From NCBI RefSeq assembly GCF_000959525.1, contig NZ_CP009831.1, positions 1,302,001 through 1,366,000 on the forward strand: a stretch of 64,000 bases of DNA, read 5' to 3'. The stretch's first letter is position 1, and the number at the start of each line of letters is the position of its first letter. The translations under genes and the position numbers were made by a program. Source of the stretch: Burkholderia multivorans ATCC BAA-247 (GTDB lineage Bacteria > Pseudomonadota > Gammaproteobacteria > Burkholderiales > Burkholderiaceae). This document shows, one piece after another, positions 1 through 9,384 of the stretch. The notes beneath the pieces are model-generated. The model was not told the DNA's origin. It worked only from the letters and a program-made list of their open reading frames with translations, and ran no database searches.

Positions 1-1078
1 ACCGCACATCCATCTCGATGCGGTGCTGACGGCTGGCGAGCCCGCATGGAACATGAGCGGCACGCTGTTCGAAGGCATCGAGCGCTGGGCCGAGCGCAAG
101 GCGACGATCACGCATGACGACACGAAGGCGCGAGCGCACGCGGCGATCGCGATGCTGCGCGATCACGGAATTCAGCACGTGCGCACGCACGTCGACGTGA
201 CCGATCCGTCGCTCGCCGCGCTGAAGGCGATGCGCGAAGTGAAGGACGAGGCGCGCGGCTGGATCGACCTGCAGATCGTCGCGTTTCCGCAGGAGGGGAT
301 CGAATCGTTCGAGGGCGGCCGCGCGTTGATGGAGCAGGCGGTCGAGATCGGCGCGGACGTCGTCGGCGGGATTCCCCATTTCGAGAACACGCGCGAGCAG
401 GGCGTCAGTTCGATCCGCTTTCTGATGGATCTCGCGGAGCGCACGGGCTGCCTCGTCGACGTGCATTGCGACGAAACCGACGATCCGCATTCGCGCTTTC
501 TCGAAGTGCTCGCCGAAGAAACGCGCGTGCGCGGGATGGGCGCGCGCGTGACGGCCAGCCACACCACCGCGATGGGCTCGTACGACAACGCGTATTGCTC
601 GAAGCTGTTTCGGCTGCTCGCGCGCGCGGGGCTCAACTTCGTCTCGTGCCCGACCGAGAGCATTCATCTGCAAGGGCGCTTCGATACGTTTCCGAAGCGG
701 CGCGGCGTCACGCGCGTCGCGGAGCTCGACCGGGCGGGGCTGAACGTCTGTTTCGGCCAGGACTCGATCCAGGATCCGTGGTATCCGCTCGGCAACGGCA
801 ACATCCTGCGTGTGCTCGATGCGGGCCTGCATATCTGTCACATGATGGGCTATCGCGATCTGCAGCGGTGCCTCGATTTCGTCACCGATCACAGCGCGAC
901 CGCGCTGCAGCTCGGCGAGGGATACGGGATCGCCGTCGGCCGGCCGGCGAATCTCGTCGTGCTCGACGCCGACAGCGATTACGAGGCCGTGCGCCGGCAA
1001 GCGAAGGCGACGCTGTCGATCCGGCACGGCAACGTGATCATGCGGCGCGAGCCGGAGCGGATCGCGTATCCGGGCTGA
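1..1078 (+). CDS. codA: Cytosine deaminase-type amidohydrolase, 5' truncated by window edge
   Basis: The frame is open from base 2, so the start lies upstream of the window. The product belongs to the metal-dependent amidohydrolases that deaminate cytosine to uracil in the cytoplasm (pyrimidine salvage). The visible part starts at the metal-binding PHIHLD segment and has the DVHCDE motif (about residue 146 after the Met at base 23), the ASHTTAM histidine motif and FGQDS, whose Asp aligns with the metal-ligand Asp of CodA. E. coli CodA has FGHDD there, so His-to-Gln and Asp-to-Ser changes beside the ligand leave room for a related substrate such as another oxo-amino heterocycle. The C-terminus is complete at TGA 1078. 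Confidence 0.85.
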   Translation, partial: PHIHLDAVLTAGEPAWNMSGTLFEGIERWAERKATITHDDTKARAHAAIAMLRDHGIQHVRTHVDVTDPSLAALKAMREVKDEARGWIDLQIVAFPQEGIESFEGGRALMEQAVEIGADVVGGIPHFENTREQGVSSIRFLMDLAERTGCLVDVHCDETDDPHSRFLEVLAEETRVRGMGARVTASHTTAMGSYDNAYCSKLFRLLARAGLNFVSCPTESIHLQGRFDTFPKRRGVTRVAELDRAGLNVCFGQDSIQDPWYPLGNGNILRVLDAGLHICHMMGYRDLQRCLDFVTDHSATALQLGEGYGIAVGRPANLVVLDADSDYEAVRRQAKATLSIRHGNVIMRREPERIAYPG

Positions 1079-1226
1079 GCGCCGGCATGGCGGCAGCGGT
1101 ATTCGTCGAGCGCATGAATCGATTCTAAAAATACGTTTGTCTCATGGTGGGCGCGCGCCTACGATTCGGTGCTGACGGCGGCGCGCGCGGTGCGCGCCGT
1201 GTCGATTTACTCCGGTCACCGAACTC

Positions 1227-2567
1227 ATGCGCGCCGATCTGCCGTCCGCTCCGTCCTCATCGTCCTCCGCTCCCACCGTGAGCCCGTTCACGCGGATCGC
1301 GGCCGTCACGATCGTCACCGGCATCGGCGCTGGGCTCGGCGGCATGCTGCTCGCGCTGCTGCTGCACGCGATCCAGCATCTCGCGTACGGCTATGGCGCC
1401 GCGCATCTGGTCGGCACCGAAAGCTTTCTCACCGGCGTGACCGACGCCGATCCGCTGCGTCGCGTCGCGGCGATGATCGTCTGCGGCATCGTCGCGGGCG
1501 GCGGCTGGTGGACGCTTTACCGCTACGGGCAGCCGCTCGTCGGCATTCGTCGCGCGGTGCAGGCCGGCGACCCGCGGATGCCGGTCGTCAGCACGACGAT
1601 GCATGCGCTGCTGCAGATCGTCACCGTCGCGCTCGGCTCGCCGCTCGGCCGCGAAGTCGCGCCGCGCGAGATCGGCGCACTGATCGCGGGCCGGCTCGCG
1701 CATCGCGCGGGGCTGACGCGCGACGATTGCCGCTTGATGGTCGCGTGCGGCGCGGGCGCCGGCCTTGCGGCCGTGTACAACGTGCCGCTCGGCGGCGCGG
1801 TGTTCGTGCTCGAGGTGCTGCTCGGCACGTTCGCCGTGCGCGCGGTGGCCGTCGCGCTCGTCACGTCGACGCTCGCCGCCGTCGTCGCATGGATCGGGCT
1901 CGGCAACGAACACCAGTACACGATCGCGCCGTTCGTGACGAGTGCGCCGCTCGTCGCGTGGTCGATCGTCTGCGGGCCGCTGTTCGGCTTCGCTGCCTAC
2001 GGCTTCGTGCGGCTCACGACGCGGGCGCGCGCCGATGCGCCCAAGGACGTACGGCTGCCGATCCTCTCGCTCGTCAATTTCGCGGTGATCGGCGTGCTCG
2101 CGATGCGCTTTCCGTCATTGCTCGGCAACGGCAAGGGGCCCGCATCGCTCGGCTTCGACGGCACGCTGACGATCGGCATCGCCGCGACGCTGCTCGTGCT
2201 GAAGGTCGCGATCGAAGCGGCCAGCCTGCGGGCCGGTGCCGAAGGCGGCCTGCTGACGCCGGGTCTCGCCAACGGCGCGCTGCTCGGCGTCGTGCTCGGC
2301 GGGCTGTGGAGCGCCGTCTGGCCCGGCGCGTCGCTGGGCGGCTGCGCGCTCGTCGGCGCGACCGCATTCCTGGCCGCGTCGATGCAGATGCCGATCACGG
2401 CCGTCGTGCTGCTGCTCGAGTTCACGCGCGCGAATCACGACAGCCTCGTGCCGATGCTGCTCGCGGTGGCCGGTTCGCTCGTCGCATACCGGTTTGCGCA
2501 GCAGCGCGCCGAACGGCGCGCGACGACACGCGCCACGCTGGTGACGCGCGCGACCGCCGCGCGCTGA
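1227..2567 (+). CDS. ClC-family chloride channel/transporter
   Basis: 446-residue polytopic membrane protein of the ClC family, which moves Cl- (often in exchange for H+) across the inner membrane. The gating-glutamate motif appears as GREVAP (about residue 140), a variant of GREGP that keeps the Glu. It is followed by the AAVYNVPLGG pore segment and GAEGGLLTPGLANG near residue 340, both typical of ClC selectivity-filter helices. The first filter motif (GSGIP) is not recognisable, the equivalent region reading AGDPRMP, so ion selectivity cannot be inferred. ATG at 1227 precedes a short hydrophilic N-terminus. It stands alone; no regulatory domain (CBS) follows. Confidence 0.85.
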   Translation: MRADLPSAPSSSSSAPTVSPFTRIAAVTIVTGIGAGLGGMLLALLLHAIQHLAYGYGAAHLVGTESFLTGVTDADPLRRVAAMIVCGIVAGGGWWTLYRYGQPLVGIRRAVQAGDPRMPVVSTTMHALLQIVTVALGSPLGREVAPREIGALIAGRLAHRAGLTRDDCRLMVACGAGAGLAAVYNVPLGGAVFVLEVLLGTFAVRAVAVALVTSTLAAVVAWIGLGNEHQYTIAPFVTSAPLVAWSIVCGPLFGFAAYGFVRLTTRARADAPKDVRLPILSLVNFAVIGVLAMRFPSLLGNGKGPASLGFDGTLTIGIAATLLVLKVAIEAASLRAGAEGGLLTPGLANGALLGVVLGGLWSAVWPGASLGGCALVGATAFLAASMQMPITAVVLLLEFTRANHDSLVPMLLAVAGSLVAYRFAQQRAERRATTRATLVTRATAAR

Positions 2568-2753
2568 TGCGCTGATGCGCTGACGCACGATCGCGGCGGC
2601 ACGCTCGGCCGCTTGGCGCCTGCCTCGTTTCCCGTCCACGCCGGTTCGCGCGTCGAAGCGCATCGCGCGGTTCTGTGCAAGAATCCGCGCGACCCGCGCT
2701 TTCCCATAACCACATGCGCGCGGACGTCCCTATCAGGAAACGAGGAGTACAAG

Positions 2754-4076
2754 TTGATTCAACGCATTGCCCGCTTCTTCACGCAGGTGGTTCACCGCGT
2801 GCTGCCCGACCCGTTGATTTTCGCGATCCTGCTGACGATCGTCACGTTCGCGCTTGCGTTCGGCCTCACGCCGAATTCGCCGGTGCAACTGACGACGATG
2901 TGGGGCTCGGGCTTCTGGAACCTGCTCGCCTTCTCGATGCAGATGGTGATGATTCTCGTCACGGGCCACGCGCTCGCGAGTTCGCCGCCCGTGAAGCGGC
3001 TGCTCGTCGCGCTCGCGAGCGCCGCGCGCACGCCCGCGCAGGGTGTGATGCTCGTTGCCTTCGTCGGCGCGCTCGCGTGCGCGATCAACTGGGGCTTCGG
3101 GCTCGTGCTCGGCGCGATGCTCGCGCGGGAAGTCGCGCGCCGCGTCGCCGGCAGCGACTATCGGCTGCTGGTCGCGTCGGCCTACATGGGCTTTCTGAGC
3201 TGGCACGGCGGCCTGTCGGGCTCGGTGCCGCTCGTCGCCGCGACGAAAGGCAATCCGATGGAAAAGACGATCGGCCTGATCCCCGTGTCGCAGACGATCT
3301 TCACCGGCTACAACGCGTTCATCACGATCGGGCTGATCGTGATGCTGCCGTTTCTCGCGCGGATGATGATGCCGAAACCGGGCGACGTCGTCAGCGTCGA
3401 TCCGGCACTGCTCGCCGAGCCGCCGAGCGTCGAGCGCACGCTCGGGCCCGACGCGACGCTCGCGGAGCGCCTCGAGGAGAGCCGCGCGCTGTCGGTGTTC
3501 GTCGCTGCGCTGTGCGCGGCGTTTCTCGTGCTGCGGTTCGTGCAGAAGGGCTTCGCGCTCGACATCGATACGGTGAACCTCGCGTTCCTCGCCGCCGGCA
3601 TCCTGCTGCACCGCACGCCGATGGCTTACGCGCGCGCGGTGGCCGGCGCCGCGCGCGGCGCCTCGGGGATCATGATCCAGTTCCCGTTCTACGCGGGCAT
3701 CCAGGCGCTGATGGACCATTCGGGCCTCGCGGGCGTGATCACGAAGTGGTTCGTCGACATCGCGAACGTGCACACGTTTCCGCTGCTCGCGTTCCTGAGT
3801 TCGGCGGTGATCAACTTCGCGGTGCCGTCGGGCGGCGGTCACTGGGTCGTGCAGGGGCCGTTCGTGATGCCGGCCGCGCAGGCGCTTGGCGCCGATCTCG
3901 GCAAGGCCGCGATGGCGATCGCGTACGGCGAGGCGTGGACCAACATGGCGCAGCCGTTCTGGGCCTTGCCCGCGCTCGCGATCGCGGGGCTCGGCGTGCG
4001 CGACATCATGGGCTACTGCGTGACGACGCTGCTGTTTTCGGGGGTCGTGTTCGTCGCGGGGATGTATCTGTTCTGA
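2754..4076 (+). CDS. atoE: Short-chain fatty acid transporter, AtoE family
   Basis: 440-residue inner-membrane transporter of the AtoE family, expected to take up short-chain fatty acids or their salts. The frame is open further upstream, but a TTG at 2754 sits six bases after GAGGAG (2742-2747) and gives the usual family N-terminus (IQRIARFF followed directly by the first membrane segment), so TTG is chosen. About ten to twelve hydrophobic segments run to the end. The usual atoDAB CoA-transferase partners are not in the window, so the true substrate is unproven. It converges on the MFS gene at 4147-5475 with only 70 bases between. Confidence 0.85.
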   Translation: MIQRIARFFTQVVHRVLPDPLIFAILLTIVTFALAFGLTPNSPVQLTTMWGSGFWNLLAFSMQMVMILVTGHALASSPPVKRLLVALASAARTPAQGVMLVAFVGALACAINWGFGLVLGAMLAREVARRVAGSDYRLLVASAYMGFLSWHGGLSGSVPLVAATKGNPMEKTIGLIPVSQTIFTGYNAFITIGLIVMLPFLARMMMPKPGDVVSVDPALLAEPPSVERTLGPDATLAERLEESRALSVFVAALCAAFLVLRFVQKGFALDIDTVNLAFLAAGILLHRTPMAYARAVAGAARGASGIMIQFPFYAGIQALMDHSGLAGVITKWFVDIANVHTFPLLAFLSSAVINFAVPSGGGHWVVQGPFVMPAAQALGADLGKAAMAIAYGEAWTNMAQPFWALPALAIAGLGVRDIMGYCVTTLLFSGVVFVAGMYLF

Positions 4077-4146
4077 GCGCGTTCGGAACGGCCGGTGCGC
4101 GCGGGCGAGCGTCGGTTCCCACGCGCGCCGGCCCGCGCCGCACCCG

Positions 4147-5475
4147 TCATGCGGCCGAACGCGCGCGCTGCCGTTCGTGTCCGTGACGCAGCGCCAGGCT
4201 CGCGAGCGCCGCGACGACGAGTGCGGCCGCCAGCAGCGTCAGGCCGTTCTTCGCATCGCCGGTCGCCTGTTCGATTGCGCCGACGACGGTCGGACCGACG
4301 AAGCCGCCGAGCAGGCCGCAGGTATTGACGAGGCCGAGGCCGCCGGCGAGCGCACTGCCGGCCAGCCGCGAGGCGGGAAACGTAAACACGATCGACTGGA
4401 CGACGAAGAACATCGACGCGGCGACGCACACGCAGAGCAGTCCCGCGAGCGGGGAGGCGTGCGCGGCGCCGACCATGCCGGCTGCCATCACGACGAGGCC
4501 CGCGCACAGCAGCGCGCGCGAATGCCGCGATTCGCGCGCGAAGCGCGGCAGCGTCGCGGCGCCGAGCGCGGCGGCCAGCCATGGCAGCGCCGTGAGCAGG
4601 CCGACCGCGATCGGCGACAGCCGGCCCGATGCGCCGATGATCGCCGGCAGAAAAAAGATCACCGTGTAGATCGTCAGCTGATGGCAGAAGTACACGAAGA
4701 TCGCGAGCCAGATCTGCGGGTCGCGCAGCGCGGCGCCGAATGCGTGGCCGCCGTGCGACCCGGCGCCGGCGTCCTGTTCCGCGGCGAGCGCGCGCTCGAG
4801 CGCACGACCCGTTTCCGGCGCGAGCCACGGCGCGGCGCTCGGACGGTCCGGCAGCCGTGTCCACACGACGAACGCGAGCAGGATCGCCGGAATCCCTTCG
4901 ACGACGAACAGCCATTGCCAGCCGTGAAAGCCCAGCGTGCCGTCGAGTTCGATCAGCGCGCCGGCCAGCGGGCCGCCGACCACGTTCGCGATGCACACGC
5001 CGAGAAGGAAATAGCCGGTCGCGCGGGCGCGCTGTTCGCGGCCGAACCAGTACGTCAGATACAGCATCACGCCGGGAAAGAGCCCGGCTTCGGCTGCGCC
5101 GAGCAGCAGCCGCATCACGTAGAACGATGTTTCGCCGCGCACGAACGCCATCGCAACCGACAGCGCGCCCCACGTGATCATGATCCGCGTGATCCAGAAG
5201 CGCGCGCCGACGCGGTGCATGATCAGGTTGCTCGGGATTTCGAATAGCGCGTAGGTCAGGAAGAACAGTCCGGCGCCGAGGCCGTAGGCGGCGGACGAGA
5301 TGCCGAGATCGACGCCCATCGAATGCTTCGCGAAGGCGATGTTGGTGCGATCGAGAAAGCTGATCACGTAGGCGGCGATCAGCAGCGGCATCAGTTTGCG
5401 GAACAGCAGCCGGTTCAGCGACGCGCTTGCGTCTTGCGCGGCGGACGGCAGGGCCTGAGCGTGATGAGTGGACAT
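4147..5475 (-). CDS. MFS transporter, anion:cation symporter type
   Basis: 442-residue major facilitator protein with twelve predicted membrane segments. The N-terminal FLDRTNIAFA stretch and the YWFGREQRARATG loop after helix 4 are characteristic of the anion:cation symporter group (phthalate, tartrate and hexuronate permeases), which import organic anions with protons. It is the last gene of a leftward set with the GntR regulator, SDR dehydrogenase and beta-keto acid cleavage enzyme, separated from the latter by 223 bases. The natural reading is that it imports the carboxylate those enzymes degrade. The substrate cannot be told from sequence. Confidence 0.85.
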   Translation of the reverse strand: MSTHHAQALPSAAQDASASLNRLLFRKLMPLLIAAYVISFLDRTNIAFAKHSMGVDLGISSAAYGLGAGLFFLTYALFEIPSNLIMHRVGARFWITRIMITWGALSVAMAFVRGETSFYVMRLLLGAAEAGLFPGVMLYLTYWFGREQRARATGYFLLGVCIANVVGGPLAGALIELDGTLGFHGWQWLFVVEGIPAILLAFVVWTRLPDRPSAAPWLAPETGRALERALAAEQDAGAGSHGGHAFGAALRDPQIWLAIFVYFCHQLTIYTVIFFLPAIIGASGRLSPIAVGLLTALPWLAAALGAATLPRFARESRHSRALLCAGLVVMAAGMVGAAHASPLAGLLCVCVAASMFFVVQSIVFTFPASRLAGSALAGGLGLVNTCGLLGGFVGPTVVGAIEQATGDAKNGLTLLAAALVVAALASLALRHGHERQRARSAA

Positions 5476-5698
5476 GCGGACGACTCCGTTAAGGGCGAAC
5501 CGGCGCGCACGGCAAGCACGACGTGCCGCGTTCGACAGAGGCCGCCGCGCGGGGCGCGGCGAACGAGCAGACGACGGAGCCGCGCGCCGGCGGCGCTCGA
5601 CGGGAGCGGGGCGATATCGGGCGTCCTGGCGCCGGTTCGGGCCGGCGCCGCGTCTCTGCGCTTGCGAGTCCTGCGTGAGTGGGCGTGCGAGCGCGCGA

Positions 5699-6631
5699 TC
5701 AGAAGTTCACTGCGTCGCCGCCCTTGAGCGCGAGCATCGCGCGCGCCTCGGCCGGCGTCGCGATCTCGAGCGACAGCCCTTCGAGCACCTGCCGGATCTT
5801 CAGCACCTGCTCGGCGCTCGATTCGGCCAGTTTGCCGGGCCCGATCCAGAGCGAATCCTCGAGCCCGACGCGCACGTTCGCGCCCTGCGCGGCGCCGATC
5901 GTCGCGAGCGGAATCTGGTTGCGGCCCGCGCCGAGGATCGACCATACATAGTCGCGGCCGAACAGGCGATCGGCGGTGCGGCGCATGTGCATCAGGTCCT
6001 CCGGATGCGCGCCGATGCCGCCGAGCAAACCGAATACGCTTTGCACGAAGAACGGCGGTTTCGCGAGCCCGCGGTCGACGAAGTGCGCGAGGTTGTACAG
6101 GTGCGAAATGTCGTAGCACTCGAATTCGAAACGCGTGCCGTTGGCGCCGCAGCGCGTGAGGATCGTCTCGATGTCGGCGAACGTGTTCTTGAACACGAGA
6201 TCGCGGCTTTTCTCGAGATGCTCGCGCTCCCATGGGTGCTTCAGTTCGCGAAAGCGCTCGAGCATCGGATACAGGCCGAAGTTCATCGAGCCCATGTTCA
6301 GCGAGGCGATTTCCGGCTGGAAATGCAGCGCGGGACGCAGCCGCTCCTCGACAGTCATGTGCGGACTGCCGCCCGACGTGAGGTTGATGACGGCATCGGT
6401 CTGCGCCTTGATCCGGGGCAGGAATTCCTCGAAGACGGCCGGATCCTGCGTCGGCTTGCCGTCGGACGGATTGCGCGCGTGCAGATGGAGGATCGCCGCG
6501 CCGGCGCGGGCGGCCGCAACCGCGGCCGTCTCGATCTCGTGCGGCGTGACGGGCAGATACGGCGACATCGACGGCGTATGGATCGCGCCGGTCGGCGCAC
6601 AGGTGATGATGACTTTGCGAGCGTTTGCCAC
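5699..6631 (-). CDS. Beta-keto acid cleavage enzyme (BKACE, DUF849)
   Basis: 310-residue TIM-barrel enzyme of the BKACE family (prototype: 3-keto-5-aminohexanoate cleavage enzyme), which condenses a beta-keto acid with acetyl-CoA and splits it to acetoacetate and a new CoA ester. Zinc ligands are visible as HLHAR (about residues 46-48) and the Glu in RVGLEDSLW near the C-terminus. Start is GTG 6631 with AAAGGA just upstream, giving the standard ANARKVIITCAPTGA N-terminus. It follows the SDR gene by 35 bases, so the pair is probably co-transcribed: the SDR would oxidise a beta-hydroxy acid and this enzyme would cleave the keto product. The exact substrate is unknown because BKACE specificity varies widely. 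Confidence 0.88.
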   Translation of the reverse strand: MANARKVIITCAPTGAIHTPSMSPYLPVTPHEIETAAVAAARAGAAILHLHARNPSDGKPTQDPAVFEEFLPRIKAQTDAVINLTSGGSPHMTVEERLRPALHFQPEIASLNMGSMNFGLYPMLERFRELKHPWEREHLEKSRDLVFKNTFADIETILTRCGANGTRFEFECYDISHLYNLAHFVDRGLAKPPFFVQSVFGLLGGIGAHPEDLMHMRRTADRLFGRDYVWSILGAGRNQIPLATIGAAQGANVRVGLEDSLWIGPGKLAESSAEQVLKIRQVLEGLSLEIATPAEARAMLALKGGDAVNF

Positions 6632-6666
6632 GGATCGGTTCCTTTCGTTGGACGGTGCAGGAGGGC

Positions 6667-7464
6667 TCAGAGCACTTCGACGTTGCCGCAGACGGAGATC
6701 GCCTGGCCGGTGATTCCGTGCCCGCCGGGCGAGCACAGGAACAGCGCGGTCGCCGCGATTTCGGCCGGCTCGGTCATCCGGCGCAGCGAGATCCGTTCGA
6801 GATAGCGCTGCTCCATCTCGTCGTAGCCGATCCCGAGCTGTTGCGCGCGCGCTTCGATCACGCGGCGGATGCGCGGGCCGCGCACGATGCCGGGCTGGAT
6901 CGCATTCACGCGAATGCCGAGCGGCCCCAGTTCGATCGCGAGGCTCTTCACGAGACCGACGACCGCCCATTTGGTGGCCGCGTAAGGCGTGCGGTACGCA
7001 TAGCCGAGCCGGCCCGCGACCGACGACAGCGCAATGATCGCGCCGCCGTGCTTCGACTCGCGCAGCAGCGGCACGGCGCGTCGCGCGAATTCGAATTGGG
7101 CGTTCAGATTGATGGCGACCGTCTGCTCCCACTGCGCGGGATCGATCTCGTCGATGCCGCCCGTCGGGCCCGCGATGCCCGCGTTGTTGACCAGTACGTC
7201 GAGGCCGCCGAGCGTGGCCGCGACGTCCGCGAACACGCGCTCGACCGCCGCGCGGTCCGATACGTCGGCAAGCGTTGCGCCGATCGCGGCACGCGACGGC
7301 CGGTCGGCGAGTGCCGCGATCGCGGCCTGCGACGCGTCGCAGACATGCACGCGCGCACCGCATTCGGCGAACGCATCGGCGATCGCGAGGCCGATGCCGG
7401 ATGCGCCGCCGGTCACGAGGACGCGAAGGCCGTCATAGGGTTTGAGCAGGTCGGAAGCGGTCAT
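6667..7464 (-). CDS. Short-chain dehydrogenase/reductase (SDR)
   Basis: 265-residue classical SDR, NAD(P)-dependent oxidoreductase. Visible motifs are the TGGASGIG cofactor-binding glycines (about residues 19-26), NNAG, the catalytic Ser in SSVAG and the YAATK Tyr-Lys pair. ATG at 7464 has GGAGAC upstream. It lies between the GntR regulator (gap 56 bases) and the beta-keto acid cleavage enzyme (gap 35 bases). I infer that it oxidises the 3-hydroxy acid that becomes the cleavage enzyme's substrate. Fatty-acid reductase (FabG-like) activity is less likely in this setting. Confidence 0.88.
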   Translation of the reverse strand: MTASDLLKPYDGLRVLVTGGASGIGLAIADAFAECGARVHVCDASQAAIAALADRPSRAAIGATLADVSDRAAVERVFADVAATLGGLDVLVNNAGIAGPTGGIDEIDPAQWEQTVAINLNAQFEFARRAVPLLRESKHGGAIIALSSVAGRLGYAYRTPYAATKWAVVGLVKSLAIELGPLGIRVNAIQPGIVRGPRIRRVIEARAQQLGIGYDEMEQRYLERISLRRMTEPAEIAATALFLCSPGGHGITGQAISVCGNVEVL

Positions 7465-7520
7465 GCGCGGTTGTCTCCATCGTTGATGTTGTCGGATGCG
7501 GCGCGCCGCTGCGCGCGGCG

Positions 7521-8231
7521 TTACGGCTTTGCGTTCGCGCGGCGCGGCGCCTGCTCGGCACGCAGCGTCGCGGCCAGATCGTGCGCGGCACCGCCGATGT
7601 CGAGCGCGATGCCGGCGCGCACGCCGGCGCCGTCTCGCCGCTCGAGCGCATCGACGACCGCGCGGTGCGCGTCCATCGAGCGCCGCATGTGCGGGATGTC
7701 GAGCGCGACCATGTTCAGGAACGGCCCGACGCGCATCCACAGGTTCTCGACGATCGCGAGCGTGCTGTCGCTCGCGCCGTGCGCATAGATCGCGCTGTGA
7801 AACGCGAAATTGCTTTGCAGATATGCGCGCGACCGGCCGGCTTCGGCGTGCGCCTGCATGGCCTCGCAGGTCTTGCGCAGGGCGGCGATCTGGGCGTCGG
7901 TCATGCGTGCGCACGCGCGTTCGGCGATGCAGCCTTCGAGCGCGATGCGCACGTCGCGCAGTTCGTCGAGCATCTCGAGCGTCATCGGCGGCACGACGAG
8001 CGCGCGGTTCGGGCCGTCGACGAGCGCGCGTTCCGCGTGCAGCCGCGTGAGGGCCGCGCGCACCGGCATCGTCGACGAGCCGACGGCCTCGGCCACGCTG
8101 CGCAGGCTCAGCGCCTGGCCCGGTGCGAAGCGGCCGCTCATCAGCGCTTCGCGCAATTGGCGATAGACCTTGTCGGCCATCGTTTCCTGTTCGATGGCCT
8201 TCAGTGCGGGCGGGACGATGCGAGGCGCCAA
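7521..8231 (-). CDS. GntR-family regulator with FCD effector domain
   Basis: About 236 residues: an N-terminal winged helix (ADKVYRQLREALMSGRFAPGQ onward) and a C-terminal all-helical FCD ligand domain containing the usual acidic/His metal-site residues. TTG at 8231 is favoured because AGGAG lies just upstream; an internal ATG (MADKVY) is a second possibility and would cut into the region before the first HTH helix. It heads the leftward catabolic set and presumably represses it until a pathway acid binds. A perfect palindrome at 8262-8271, 30 bases upstream of the start, is a candidate self-operator. Confidence 0.85.
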   Translation of the reverse strand: MAPRIVPPALKAIEQETMADKVYRQLREALMSGRFAPGQALSLRSVAEAVGSSTMPVRAALTRLHAERALVDGPNRALVVPPMTLEMLDELRDVRIALEGCIAERACARMTDAQIAALRKTCEAMQAHAEAGRSRAYLQSNFAFHSAIYAHGASDSTLAIVENLWMRVGPFLNMVALDIPHMRRSMDAHRAVVDALERRDGAGVRAGIALDIGGAAHDLAATLRAEQAPRRANAKP

Positions 8232-8620
8232 GGTACGGTTCTCCTGGTTTGATCTGCGATCTGTGATCACACTTGCGATGGAGGAAGTGTCGGCGATGAG
8301 GCGGGGGTAGTCAAGGCGAAAGGGATTGGGGAAAACGTGGGGGTGGGGAGGGATGGCCGTCATGCGGGACGCATGCGAGGCGGTCGGCGCGTCGTGCTAT
8401 CGGCAGGCGTCGCCGGATTCGCTGGCCAAGGTGGGCCTGGGCGCGGTGCCGCGAGCCGTCGCGTCGACGCGCGCCTGTGCTGCAGACGCAGAGCAAGCCG
8501 ATTCCAGCGTCCGGATCGAATTGCGGACGCCGCCTTTCCTGACACGCGCACGCCACCCGATCGCCAGCCGCCCATCGATCATGCAGAATCGAACCCTTCG
8601 TGTCCCCCGACAAGCACGCC
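8232..8620. other. 389-base intergenic region between divergent genes
   Basis: Holds the upstream regions of the GntR gene (leftward) and the methyltransferase (rightward). Apart from the TGTGATCACA palindrome near the GntR start I see no convincing promoter, RNA or gene. Confidence 0.6.
8262..8271. promoter_or_regulatory. Candidate GntR operator, perfect 10-bp palindrome
   Basis: TGTGATCACA is perfectly self-complementary and lies 30 bases upstream of the GntR start codon. FCD-type GntR proteins bind short palindromes of the form TnGTnnnACnA or similar, and this position would allow autoregulation of the operon. Evidence is symmetry and position only. Confidence 0.45.
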
Positions 8621-9352
8621 ATGACCGATCGGACCGATGCTCCCGGCCGCCGTGCGTACGCTGAATTTGCCCAGCGCTACGCCGACATCGCGCCGACCAA
8701 GCCGCACAACGCGCTTTACGAACGGCCGGCGACGCTTGCGCTGCTCGGCGACGTCGCCGGCCTGACGGTGCTCGACGCCGGCTGCGGACCCGGCATCTGC
8801 AGCGAGCTGCTCGCACGGCGCGGCGCGACCGTTCATGCCTTCGACGTGACGCCCGAAATGGTCGCGCTCGCCAGCGCGCGCTGCGCGGGGCTCGCCGTCG
8901 ATGTCGCGCACGGCGATCTCGCCGCGCCGCTCGACTGGCTGCCCGATGCGTCATTCGACAAGGTGCTGTGTTCGCTCGCCCTCGACTACGTGCGCGATCT
9001 CGCGCCGACGCTGCGCGAATTCGCGCGCGTCGCGCGTCCCGGCGCGACGCTCGTGTTCTCGATGGCACATCCGATGCGCGACTGGATCGACGAGCGCACG
9101 CGCGGCGATCGCCCGTACTTCGAAACGTCGCGCTTCGGCATGTACTGGTCCGGATTCGGCGAGCCGAAGCCCTATGTCGAGGCGTGGCGGCGGCCGCTTG
9201 CCGACATCCTGAACGCGGTCGCCGACGCCGGCTGGCGGCTCGACCGCTTCGTCGAGCCGCAGCCGCTGCCCGAGATGCAGGCCGTGGCGGAGCGGCTGTA
9301 CGCGGAGCTGTCGCTCGCGCCCGCGTTCCTGTGCGTGCGCGCGCGACGCTGA
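8621..9352 (+). CDS. Class I SAM-dependent methyltransferase
   Basis: About 243 residues with a Rossmann-type S-adenosylmethionine domain: motif I VLDAGCGPG near residue 47, acidic HAFDVTPEM after strand 2, and a C-terminal segment resembling UbiE/Methyltransf_11 enzymes. The acceptor substrate is not evident. The frame also has a GTG at 8600; neither start has a clear Shine-Dalgarno and I use the ATG. It stands alone, transcribed away from the GntR operon, and ends 32 bases before the convergent peroxidase gene. Confidence 0.8.
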   Translation: MTDRTDAPGRRAYAEFAQRYADIAPTKPHNALYERPATLALLGDVAGLTVLDAGCGPGICSELLARRGATVHAFDVTPEMVALASARCAGLAVDVAHGDLAAPLDWLPDASFDKVLCSLALDYVRDLAPTLREFARVARPGATLVFSMAHPMRDWIDERTRGDRPYFETSRFGMYWSGFGEPKPYVEAWRRPLADILNAVADAGWRLDRFVEPQPLPEMQAVAERLYAELSLAPAFLCVRARR

Positions 9353-9384
9353 TCACGCGCGTCGTACGACGCGCCCAGCTTCGC

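Noticed and set aside
8246-8260. TTGATCTGCGATC considered as an FNR box before the GntR gene
   Set aside because: The right half does not match ATCAA at the required 4-base spacing.
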